9,204 nucleotides of DNA, from the NCBI GenBank assembly GCA_003565055.1, contig PXDM01000370.1, positions 1 to 9,204 of the forward strand, given 5' to 3'. Position 1 is the stretch's first letter, and each line of letters starts with the position of its first letter. Source of the stretch: Paracoccaceae bacterium (GTDB lineage Bacteria > Pseudomonadota > Alphaproteobacteria > Rhodobacterales > Rhodobacteraceae). Positions 1-5,246 of the stretch are shown here, one piece after another. Below the pieces are notes generated by a model. The model was given only the letters and a program-made list of their open reading frames with translations. It had not been told where the DNA came from and ran no database searches. A program made the position numbers and the translations under genes.

Positions 1-156
1 GATGTGATCGCGGCGGGCAATATCGGCTGCATGATGCAGATCGGCTCCGGCACGGCGCTGCCGGTGGTGCATACGGTCGAGTTGCTTGACTGGGCGACAG
101 GCGGCCCGCGCCCGGCGGCGCTCGCATCAGAGCAGGCTGTGCCGATTCTGCGTTGA
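1..156 (+). CDS. glcF: Glycolate oxidase iron-sulfur subunit GlcF, C-terminal fragment
   Basis: The frame is open from base 1 to the TGA at 154-156 and gives 51 residues; the gene starts outside the window. The fragment contains N-I-G-C at residues 7-10, followed by MMQIGSG and then PVVHTVELLDWATGG. This is the typical end of GlcF: a conserved cysteine of the second cysteine-rich (CCG-type) domain, then the 'pvvHtveLlDwA' tail. In the family, GlcF carries two 4Fe-4S clusters and passes electrons from the flavin subunits GlcD/GlcE during oxidation of glycolate to glyoxylate at the membrane. Identification rests on this short tail only. A related CCG-domain protein, such as a lactate or glycerol-3-phosphate dehydrogenase Fe-S subunit, is less likely because of the HTVELLDWA ending. 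glcD and glcE would be expected upstream, outside the window. Confidence 0.85.
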   Translation, partial: DVIAAGNIGCMMQIGSGTALPVVHTVELLDWATGGPRPAALASEQAVPILR

Positions 157-215
157 GTGCCATTTTCCTGCCATAGTGCCAGAGTAGCACCATCACATCA
201 CAGATGGAGGATGGC

Positions 216-1046
216 ATGGCCCCGCGCAAGGCATTTGCTCTTTTGATCTCTCTGGGGCTCGCAAGCCCTGTGTCAGCGCAGGATAAGCCATTGACATTGC
301 TGGAAACCGGGCTGCAGGTGCAGGGATGGGAAGGCGTCGGGCGGATTGATATCGGGCGCAGCGGCTATTGCACCGGCGCGCTGATTTCCGAAAAGCTGGT
401 GCTCACAGCGGCGCATTGCCTGTTTGACAAGACGACGGGCGCGCGGGCGTCCGATCAGGATCTGACCTTCCGCGCGGGCTTTCGCAACGGGCGCGCGGCG
501 GCAGAGGGGCGCGTGCTGCGCTCGGTCGTGCATCCGCGCTACCACCCGGATGCGGGCACCCAGATCGACAATGTCTCGCATGATCTGGCGCTGCTGGAAC
601 TGACGCATCCGATCCGCACCATGGGCGTCACGCCTTTCGCCATCTATTCGGAGCCACAGAGCGGCGACACAGTCGGCGTCGTGTCCTATGCGCGCGGGCG
701 GTTACAGGCACCCTCGCTGCAGGAGCGCTGCGAAGTGCTGCAACGCGATCCGACCGGCGTGCTGATGATGAGCTGTTCGGTCGATTTCGGGGCCTCGGGC
801 GCGCCCGTATTCGGGATGTCGCAGGGGCGGCCGCATATCGTTTCGGTGGTCTCGGCAATGGGGACGGGCCATATCGGCGGGACGGCGCGTCCGGTCTCGC
901 TCGGGGTCTCGCTCGGGCCGCGGCTCGCTACGCTGCGCGCGGCACTTGATGCAGGCGACCAGCGCTTCATTCAGGCCCCGACGGCGGGCGCGTCAGAACC
1001 GCGCGTCATGAGTACCGGCGGGGGCGCGCGCTTCCTGCGTCCGTGA
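216..1046 (+). CDS. Secreted trypsin-like (S1/V8-type) serine protease
   Basis: The product has 276 residues. I chose the ATG at 216 because GGAGG at 206-210 sits 5 bases before it; the in-frame ATG at 204 has no ribosome binding site. The N-terminus looks like a signal peptide: Arg-Lys at residues 4-5, then a hydrophobic stretch ending in Ser-Pro-Val-Ser-Ala before Gln-Asp, with likely cleavage near residue 21. The catalytic triad is visible: His67 in LTAAHC, Asp123 in SHDLALLEL, and Ser194 in FGASGAPVF. Four cysteines (52, 68, 172, 187) are placed as two likely disulfides, the first bridging the His loop. GASGAP in place of GDSGGP, and the short length, resemble the V8/glutamyl-endopeptidase-like group (COG3591). 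It probably acts in the periplasm or outside the cell; the substrate is unknown. It starts 59 bases after glcF on the same strand, so it could be read through from it. Confidence 0.87.
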   Translation: MAPRKAFALLISLGLASPVSAQDKPLTLLETGLQVQGWEGVGRIDIGRSGYCTGALISEKLVLTAAHCLFDKTTGARASDQDLTFRAGFRNGRAAAEGRVLRSVVHPRYHPDAGTQIDNVSHDLALLELTHPIRTMGVTPFAIYSEPQSGDTVGVVSYARGRLQAPSLQERCEVLQRDPTGVLMMSCSVDFGASGAPVFGMSQGRPHIVSVVSAMGTGHIGGTARPVSLGVSLGPRLATLRAALDAGDQRFIQAPTAGASEPRVMSTGGGARFLRP

Positions 1047-1058
1047 GCATGCGGGGGT

Positions 1059-1087
1059 CTTGACAGGCCGGGGGGCAATTCCCAGAT
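1059..1087 (+). promoter_or_regulatory. Heat-shock (sigma-32/RpoH-like) promoter of the hsp20 gene
   Basis: CTTGACA at 1059-1065 is followed by a 14-base spacer and TCCCAGAT at 1080-1087. Against the classical sigma-32 consensus (CTTGAAA, 13-14 bases, CCCCATNT) the -35 element differs at one base and the -10 element at two. It lies just after the protease stop codon. The predicted transcript would start near 1094 and carry a leader of about 95 bases before the hsp20 ATG. The assignment rests on match to consensus and on the downstream heat-shock gene, and no start site has been mapped. Confidence 0.6.
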
Positions 1088-1100
1088 CAGACGCGTCCGG

Positions 1101-1188
1101 GGGCCAGATATGGACCCGCGACATGGACCTGACAGCGCCCGTCCAGTCTGGAGGGCGCGCCAATCTTGTATCGCTCAAAGGAGGATGC
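1101..1188 (+). promoter_or_regulatory. Candidate ROSE-type RNA thermometer in the hsp20 leader
   Basis: Three hairpins can be drawn in the leader. Hairpin 1 (1101-1117): GGG and CCA pair with TGG and CCC around a GATA loop, with a bulged A at 1114. Hairpin 2 (1135-1158): GCGCCC pairs with GGGCGC, with an inner CCA/TGG stem. Hairpin 3 covers the Shine-Dalgarno sequence: TCGCT at 1171-1175 plus C1176 faces GGAGGA at 1180-1185. C1174-U1175-C1176 pairs with G1181-A1182-G1183, and G1173 lies opposite G1184. Published ROSE elements share a U(U/C)GCU motif opposite the Shine-Dalgarno sequence with a G-G mismatch, which is what is seen here. The lower stem can extend through 1168-1171 with 1185-1188. 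The expected behaviour is blocked translation at low temperature and melting on heat shock. This is drawn by eye; no folding energy was calculated. Confidence 0.6.
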
Positions 1189-1190
1189 TC

Positions 1191-1661
1191 ATGCGTCGTT
1201 TTGATCCTACCCCTCTCTACCGTGCCTCGATCGGTTTCGACCGGATGGCCGACATGCTGGACCGTGTGCTCTCTGCCGATTTGCAGACCCCCAGCTACCC
1301 CCCTTACAACATTGAAAAAACTGACGAGAACGCCTATCGCATCTCGCTCGCCGTGGCCGGGTTCGCGGCGGATGATCTCAGCGTCGAGGTCAAGGAAAGC
1401 GCGCTGGTCGTCACCGGGCGCTCCACCGAGGATGAGACTGCGCGCGACTATCTGCATCGCGGGATCGCCACGCGGGCTTTCGAGCGCCGGTTCCATCTGG
1501 CCGATCACGTGCGCGTGACGGGCGCGCGGCATATCGACGGGATGCTGCATATCGACCTCGCGCGCGAATTGCCCGAAGCGCTCAAGCCGCGCCAGATCGC
1601 GATTTCCACCGAAGCGCGCAAAGCGTCGCAGCTGGTCGAGGCTGAGACCCGCGCGGCGTAA
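1191..1661 (+). CDS. ibpA: Hsp20/IbpA-type small heat-shock protein
   Basis: The product has 156 residues. The start is the ATG at 1191, with AAAGGAGG at 1177-1184 six bases upstream; an in-frame ATG at 1185 lies too close to that site. The protein begins with FDPTPLYRASIGFDR, close to the N-terminus of E. coli IbpA. YPPYNIEK (36-43) and DENAYRISLAVAGF (45-58) then open the alpha-crystallin domain, at about residues 36-140. The domain ends with DGMLHIDLARELPE (116-129) and the C-terminal I-x-I motif I136-A-I138, which docks on neighbouring subunits in small heat-shock oligomers. Proteins of this class bind unfolding proteins without ATP and hand them to DnaK and ClpB. The gene has its own sigma-32-like promoter and a probable temperature-sensing leader, so both transcription and translation are likely heat-controlled. 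It converges on the minus-strand operon ending at 1867. Confidence 0.95.
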   Translation: MRRFDPTPLYRASIGFDRMADMLDRVLSADLQTPSYPPYNIEKTDENAYRISLAVAGFAADDLSVEVKESALVVTGRSTEDETARDYLHRGIATRAFERRFHLADHVRVTGARHIDGMLHIDLARELPEALKPRQIAISTEARKASQLVEAETRAA

Positions 1662-1671
1662 TGGCCGGCGT

Positions 1672-1691
1672 GGCGCGCATCTGAGCGCGCC
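1672..1691 (+). terminator. GC hairpin after hsp20, possible weak terminator
   Basis: GGCGCGC (1672-1678) and GCGCGCC (1685-1691) form a 7-base-pair stem with a six-base loop, starting 10 bases after the hsp20 stop. No run of T follows on the + strand, only scattered T in the next 20 bases. It may be a weak or factor-assisted terminator, or only a transcript-end stabilising hairpin. Confidence 0.3.
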
Positions 1692-1712
1692 GCGCCTGTC
1701 CGCTGTTCTCTG

Positions 1713-1735
1713 AAAAAAATGCCTTTTTGAAAGGC
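1713..1735 (-). terminator. Intrinsic terminator 2 of the lgt–pgeF operon
   Basis: Read on the minus strand, GCCTTT (1735-1730) pairs with AAAGGC (1726-1721) around a three-base loop. This is followed at once by ATTTTTTT, with seven T on the minus strand at 1713-1719. The stem-plus-T-run layout is that of a rho-independent terminator. It lies about 40 bases beyond a first terminator and probably acts as a backup to keep minus-strand transcripts out of hsp20. Confidence 0.7.
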
Positions 1736-1765
1736 GTCAGATCGGCGGCGGGCAGCATTGGGTGC

Positions 1766-1804
1766 AAAACGAAAGTCGCCCAGAACAAGGCTGTTCTGGG
1801 CGAC
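1766..1804 (-). terminator. Intrinsic terminator 1 of the lgt–pgeF operon, perfect 13-bp stem
   Basis: The arm GTCGCCCAGAACA (1775-1787) has its exact complement at 1792-1804, with a four-base loop between. On the minus strand the hairpin is followed by TTTCGTTTT (1774-1766), a suitable T-rich tract. On the + strand no T run follows, so the signal points to minus-strand transcription. It sits 62 bases past the stop of the 53-residue gene and closes that operon. Confidence 0.8.
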
Positions 1805-1866
1805 CCACATCGACTCGGCTCACTCACTACACATCTGATACTCTCACCGACAGATGAAGTTTCGGT

Positions 1867-2028
1867 TTATTCCGCAGTAACGGCGATCTTTTCGAATTTT
1901 TCTCTGTCCTCGCCCGCAGCGAGGCAGCGCTGGCGTTTGGCGGCGCGCTCCCAGGGCAGCACGGGCACGCCCTTTGCGATTTCGGTGATCGTGGCATCGA
2001 TCCAGCGCTGTGTCGTTGTGTCGGTCAT
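1867..2028 (-). CDS. Small uncharacterised protein, 53 residues, last gene of the lgt operon
   Basis: The frame runs from the ATG at 2028 to a TAA ending at 1867. On the minus strand AAGGA lies 8 bases before the ATG, which favours this start over an upstream one at 2100 in the same frame that would add an Arg-rich stretch. The protein begins MTDTTTQRWIDATITEI, followed by a V-L-P-W-E-R motif (residues 23-28), a basic patch (AAKRQR) and a charged tail. I see no signal peptide, membrane segment or known domain, so a soluble cytoplasmic protein is likely. It lies 107 bases after pgeF on the same strand and just before two tandem terminators, so it is probably co-transcribed. That gap holds no convincing promoter or other gene. 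I do not recognise a function. The clear ribosome binding site and terminators support a real gene. Confidence 0.72.
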   Translation of the reverse strand: MTDTTTQRWIDATITEIAKGVPVLPWERAAKRQRCLAAGEDREKFEKIAVTAE

Positions 2029-2135
2029 CTGCTCTGTCCTTCGGCCCGGCTCTCGCCTTCGGTTTGTTCTCAAGGACAATGGCGGTCGATTCCGGCGCAT
2101 GAACGACCAGATGAAGGAAATTCAAAGGCAGCGCG

Positions 2136-2894
2136 TTACAGGCAGATGGCCGAGATCAGCCGACCGTAATCGGCCTGTCCTTCATGCACGGAGCGGCGAT
2201 AGGAATAGAAGCGCACCGGGTCGCTATAGGTGCATTGGCCGATCCAGCTTGCATCCGCGACACCGGCCTTGCGCAGCGCATCGAGGCCGAATCCGACCAG
2301 ATCGAACTGGTATTTCTCCGGCGCACCATTCGCGAAAAACCGCGTGTTTTCTGGGTCTTCGTCAAGGAAGCTCTCAAGAAATTCCTGCCCGACCTCATAG
2401 GCGCGCTGGCTGATGCAGGGGCCGATCACTGCGCGGATGGCCGCGCGGTTTGCGCCGAGTGCCTCCATCGCGGCGACAGTGTTTTCCAGCACCCCGTCGC
2501 GCGCCCCGCGCCAGCCGGCATGGGCTGCGCCGATGACCTGAGCCTCGGCATCGGCGAACAGCACCGGCTGGCAATCCGCCGTCAGGATCGCCAAGGCCAG
2601 ACCGGGCCGGTTGGTGACCATCGCATCGGCGCGCGGCGCGTCCCCGCCATGCGGCTCCGTCACGGTCACGACATCTGCGGAATGCGTCTGATGCAGCGTG
2701 ATCAGCGCATCGGGCGCGACCTGCATCGCTTCGGCCACGCGGGCGCGGTTGAGCCGCACGCTCTCGGACTGGTCGGACGAGCCCGGCCCGCAATTCAGCC
2801 CCGCGAAAATCCCCGACGAGGCCCCGCCGCGCCGCGTGAAAAACCCGTGACGCAGGGGCATGAGAGGCTCAGCGGTCAGGATCTCCAAGGTCAT
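2136..2894 (-). CDS. pgeF: Peptidoglycan editing factor PgeF (YfiH/laccase-domain family)
   Basis: The product has 252 residues. The ATG at 2894 overlaps the upstream TAA by one base (TAATG), which fixes the start and suggests coupled translation. The family motifs appear in order: HGFFTRRGG (16-24), LHQTHSADVV (67-76), TADCQPVLFAD (106-115), GAAHAGWRG (122-130), GPCISQRAYEVG (158-169) and FYSYRR (229-234). His71, Cys108 and His125 are the expected metal-binding residues. The family was first called multicopper polyphenol oxidase. E. coli YfiH is now known to prevent wrong amino-acid incorporation at the second position of the peptidoglycan stem peptide, and relatives act on purine nucleosides. 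A cytoplasmic location fits, since there is no signal peptide. It is the third gene of the lgt operon, a neighbourhood common in alphaproteobacteria. Confidence 0.95.
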   Translation of the reverse strand: MTLEILTAEPLMPLRHGFFTRRGGASSGIFAGLNCGPGSSDQSESVRLNRARVAEAMQVAPDALITLHQTHSADVVTVTEPHGGDAPRADAMVTNRPGLALAILTADCQPVLFADAEAQVIGAAHAGWRGARDGVLENTVAAMEALGANRAAIRAVIGPCISQRAYEVGQEFLESFLDEDPENTRFFANGAPEKYQFDLVGFGLDALRKAGVADASWIGQCTYSDPVRFYSYRRSVHEGQADYGRLISAICL

Positions 2895-3955
2895 TACAGA
2901 ATTCCCGGCACTGGGGGCGCTTGGGGTTGGGTCAGGGCAAGCACCTTGAATAACTGGCCCATTTCCTGCGGATGCGTCAAGCGCCGATGTGCGGCGATAT
3001 GGGTTTCCAGCGCCGCCCCGGTCAGCCCCTGCGCCAGCACCCGCGCGCGTTCCGTGATCCCCAGCCGTTCGAGAAACACGCCCTGAGGGGTCAGGGGATG
3101 GGCGCGCAGCGGGTGCGCAGCCTGTGCCAGCGCGCGGAAATCCACATGCGCGGTCAGATCCGCTTCGCCGGGATGGGCGAGCGGGTCGGCATAGGCATGG
3201 CCGCGCAGCGCCTGCAGCGTATCGCCGCGGCTGTTCCAATCGCCATAGTCGATGATCAGCGCCGCGCCGCCATGGGCGCTGATCCGTGCGGCAATCGGGT
3301 CGAGCACGGCGCGGGCGGAGGCGCAGGTCTCGACGATCTGATCGTCCTGCGTGTCGTCGAGCCGCTCGGCCAGAGCCTCAAGCGGGGCAGGCGGGGCGAG
3401 GCCGAAGATCAGCGTGTCATTCGCGGCGCTCACCATCCGCTCGGCCCAAGCCATGCCCTTGCGTTGGAACTGGCGGATGGGCAGAGCGTCGAAAAATTCG
3501 TTGGCCACCAGCAACAGGGGCGCATCGGGCAGGCTGTCCGCGCTGTCATGGGATCTCGGCGCGAAGGCTGCGAGTTTTTCGGCCTGAGCCGCGCGCAGGA
3601 CAGGTGAGGCTTCCACGAGATGCAGCGAGAGCGCTGCGTGGAAGCCCGGCACGGGTTTTGTGGCGCGCAGGATATCGGCCATGAGCGTGCCGCGACCGGG
3701 GCCAAGCTCGGCCAGCGTGACGGGGATGGGCGCGCCTTGGTCCAGCCAGACCTGCGCAAGCCAGAGGCCCAGCATTTCGCCGAAGATCTGGCTGATCTCC
3801 GGCGCTGTGGTGAAATCGCCCGCCGCGCCCAGCGGGTCGCGGGTGGTGTAATAGCCGTGCTGCGGATGCAGCAGGCAGAGCGTCATGTATTCGGCCACGC
3901 TCAGCGGCCCGGTGGTCGCGATCTGGCGCAGGATCAGGGGCTTGAGCGCGCTCAT
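2894..3955 (-). CDS. MidA/NDUFAF7-type class I SAM-dependent methyltransferase
   Basis: The product has 353 residues, full length for the family (COG1565). The ATG at 3955 overlaps the lgt stop as ATGA, a four-base overlap that suggests translational coupling. The N-terminus holds the family signature: MTLCLLHPQHGYY (24-36) and GDFTTAPEISQIFGE (46-60). The SAM-binding motif I is LAELGPGRGT (81-90). ANEFFDALP (151-159), LIIDYG (233-238) and the HVDFRALA region (270-277) follow. The C-terminus has LTPQGVFLERLGI (288-300) and MGQLFKVLA (332-340). The mitochondrial relative NDUFAF7 dimethylates an arginine of the complex I subunit NDUFS2 during assembly. A matching role on NuoD in this bacterium is inference from homology. 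It sits between lgt and pgeF, an order kept in many alphaproteobacteria. Confidence 0.92.
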   Translation of the reverse strand: MSALKPLILRQIATTGPLSVAEYMTLCLLHPQHGYYTTRDPLGAAGDFTTAPEISQIFGEMLGLWLAQVWLDQGAPIPVTLAELGPGRGTLMADILRATKPVPGFHAALSLHLVEASPVLRAAQAEKLAAFAPRSHDSADSLPDAPLLLVANEFFDALPIRQFQRKGMAWAERMVSAANDTLIFGLAPPAPLEALAERLDDTQDDQIVETCASARAVLDPIAARISAHGGAALIIDYGDWNSRGDTLQALRGHAYADPLAHPGEADLTAHVDFRALAQAAHPLRAHPLTPQGVFLERLGITERARVLAQGLTGAALETHIAAHRRLTHPQEMGQLFKVLALTQPQAPPVPGIL

Positions 3956-4842
3956 GCCCGCCTGCGCCAGATCAGCAGCGCGAGCCCGCCCGCGATCATC
4001 GGCAGCGACAGGGCCTGTCCCATGGTCAGCCCCAGCGGCCCGAGGGTGAGGGCATGGCCGATGGGATTATCGGGCGTCACGAATTGCGCATCCGGCTGGC
4101 GGAAGAATTCGACGATGAACCGCCCCAACCCGTAGCCTGCGACGAAAATCCCGGTCACTGCACCGGGCGTTTGCAGCCAGCCGCGTCGCCACACAAGCCA
4201 GGCGAGGACCGCAAAGAGCACCAGCCCTTCGAGTGTGGCCTCATAGAGCTGGGTGGGGTGGCGCGCGCAGACCTCCATCGGCCAGTCCCAGGGGCAGGTT
4301 TGCGCCTGCGCGCCTGGGAAGATCACGCCCCAGGGCTGGAGCGTCGGGCGGCCCCAGAGCTCGGCATTGATGAAATTCGCAACCCGCCCCAGCCCGATGC
4401 CGATGGGGGCAACCAGCGCCATGGCATCAGCGATCTGAAGGGGTGGCACGCCGTGGCGGCGGCAATAGATCAGCCCGGCGATGATGACGCCCGCGAACCC
4501 GCCATGAAAGGCCATGCCGCCTTCCCAGACGCGCAGGATTTCGGTCGGATTGGTGAGGTAATAGCCGGGCTGGTAGAAGAGCACGAAGCCCAGACGCCCG
4601 CCGAGGATCACGCCGATGATGACATAGGTGAGCAAGCCTTCGACGCGCGCAGGCTCCATCGGGGCCTGCGCGCCGGGCCAGAGGGCGGGGCGCTTCATCA
4701 GCCCCTGCACGATCCACCAGCCGAGCAGGAATCCGGCGACATAGGCCAGCGCATACCAGCGCAGCGAGAAGCTGAAACTGCCCAGCGTGAGGGTGAAGAT
4801 CTCGGGGCTGAGATCGGGAAAGGGGATCGCGAGGAGGGTCAT
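3952..4842 (-). CDS. lgt: Phosphatidylglycerol–prolipoprotein diacylglyceryl transferase Lgt
   Basis: The product has 296 residues from the ATG at 4842; a TTG seven codons upstream (4863) is open but has no ribosome binding site. Lgt moves diacylglycerol from phosphatidylglycerol to the lipobox cysteine of prolipoproteins, the first step of lipoprotein maturation in the inner membrane. Motifs: RWYALAY (28-34, with the conserved Tyr30), FHGGFAG (112-118), the Lgt signature GLGRVANFINAELWG (150-164) with Arg153, Asn156 and Glu161, RHPTQLYEA (194-202), and GLGRFIVEFFRQPDAQF (238-254) with Arg241. Arg153 and Arg241 match the essential Arg143 and Arg239 of E. coli. Several hydrophobic segments agree with the seven-helix fold. 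It is the first gene of a minus-strand operon and diverges from ubiK. Confidence 0.98.
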   Translation of the reverse strand: MTLLAIPFPDLSPEIFTLTLGSFSFSLRWYALAYVAGFLLGWWIVQGLMKRPALWPGAQAPMEPARVEGLLTYVIIGVILGGRLGFVLFYQPGYYLTNPTEILRVWEGGMAFHGGFAGVIIAGLIYCRRHGVPPLQIADAMALVAPIGIGLGRVANFINAELWGRPTLQPWGVIFPGAQAQTCPWDWPMEVCARHPTQLYEATLEGLVLFAVLAWLVWRRGWLQTPGAVTGIFVAGYGLGRFIVEFFRQPDAQFVTPDNPIGHALTLGPLGLTMGQALSLPMIAGGLALLIWRRRA

Positions 4843-4871
4843 TGAGATGCGCCTGTTGGACAAGTTGCGAC

Positions 4872-4901
4872 TGTCTGGCGCGGCTGGACAGGGGAAGTCA
4901 A
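4872..4901 (-). promoter_or_regulatory. Possible lgt operon promoter
   Basis: On the minus strand TTGACT (4901-4896) is a good -35 hexamer. The best -10 at a normal distance is CAGACA (4877-4872, spacer 18), which is a poor match. It would give a leader of about 25 bases before the ATG at 4842. Only the -35 element is convincing. Confidence 0.3.
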
Positions 4902-4903
4902 CC

Positions 4904-4932
4904 TTGAGTTTCGGCGCGGCTGGTCACATATA
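4904..4932 (+). promoter_or_regulatory. Probable sigma-70 promoter of ubiK
   Basis: TTGAGT (4904-4909) is followed after 17 bases by CATATA (4927-4932); TATAGA at 4929-4934 is an alternative with a 19-base spacer. Transcription would begin near 4939. That places the upstream ATG at 4935 before the transcript start and supports the ATG at 4962 as the true start of ubiK. Confidence 0.45.
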
Positions 4933-4961
4933 GAATGAAACTGTCAGACAAAGGTAAGACC

Positions 4962-5207
4962 ATGCAGAGCCGCAACCGTTTTCTAGATGATGTGTCGCAA
5001 CTGATGACCAATGCGATGGGCGTGGCGCAAGGCGCGCGCACCGAGGCTGAAACCGCCGTCAAGAGCATGATGGATCGCTGGCTGGCAGACCGTGACTTCG
5101 TCACCCGCGAAGAATTTGACGCGGTGCGCGCCATGGCGCAGAAGGCGCGTGAGGAAAATGACCTGCTCAAGGCGCGGATCGAGGCGCTGGAAGGCAAGCC
5201 CTCCTGA
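4962..5207 (+). CDS. ubiK: UbiK/YqiC (BMFP) accessory factor for ubiquinone synthesis
   Basis: The product has 81 residues. The ATG at 4962 is preceded by AAAGG (4950-4954) seven bases upstream; an in-frame ATG at 4935 has no ribosome binding site and overlaps the predicted promoter. The sequence follows the family pattern: an amphipathic N-terminal half with FLDDVSQLMTNAMGVAQG (7-24), then DRDFVTREEFDAVRAMAQKA (43-62), then a heptad-like coiled coil to about residue 77. In E. coli this small trimeric protein binds UbiJ and membrane lipid and supports aerobic ubiquinone synthesis. An older name is membrane-fusogenic BMFP protein. The role is by homology, and UbiJ partners are not well defined in alphaproteobacteria. 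It diverges from lgt and converges with the DUF4139 gene, with only 39 bases between the stops. Confidence 0.88.
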   Translation: MQSRNRFLDDVSQLMTNAMGVAQGARTEAETAVKSMMDRWLADRDFVTREEFDAVRAMAQKAREENDLLKARIEALEGKPS

Positions 5208-5227
5208 CGGGCGCTGCGTAACGCCCG
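5208..5227. terminator. Hairpin between convergent ubiK and DUF4139 genes
   Basis: CGGGCG (5208-5213) pairs with CGCCCG (5222-5227) over an eight-base loop, starting right after the ubiK stop. Neither strand has a T run after the stem. It may serve as a weak shared transcript end for the two convergent genes, but the evidence is only the stem and its location. Confidence 0.3.
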
Positions 5228-5246
5228 CGCCTCTCGCATACCCGCG

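Noticed and set aside
993..1550. 185-codon minus-strand frame across the hsp20 gene and leader
   Set aside because: It runs antisense to the hsp20 promoter, leader and coding region and has no domain or ribosome binding site that I can support.
1844..2125. 93-codon minus-strand frame overlapping the 53-residue gene
   Set aside because: No ribosome binding site as good as that of the smaller gene, and the product turns into an Arg/His-rich shadow where the two overlap. Only one of the frames can be real, and the 53-residue frame has the better start.
1727..2413. 228-codon + strand frame beginning beside the terminators
   Set aside because: It passes through two terminator hairpins and is antisense to the 53-residue gene and to part of pgeF. 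The product looks random.
2184..3086. 300-codon open frame on the + strand
   Set aside because: It is antisense to pgeF and crosses into the methyltransferase gene. Both minus-strand genes have full sets of family motifs.
2136..3239. 367-codon version of pgeF with a longer N-terminus
   Set aside because: The extra 115 residues overlap the methyltransferase gene in another frame and are low-complexity Arg/Ala/Pro. The family's own start motif follows the ATG at 2894.
4054..4845. 263-codon open frame on the + strand
   Set aside because: It is the complement of lgt. The product is charged and low in complexity, without a domain.
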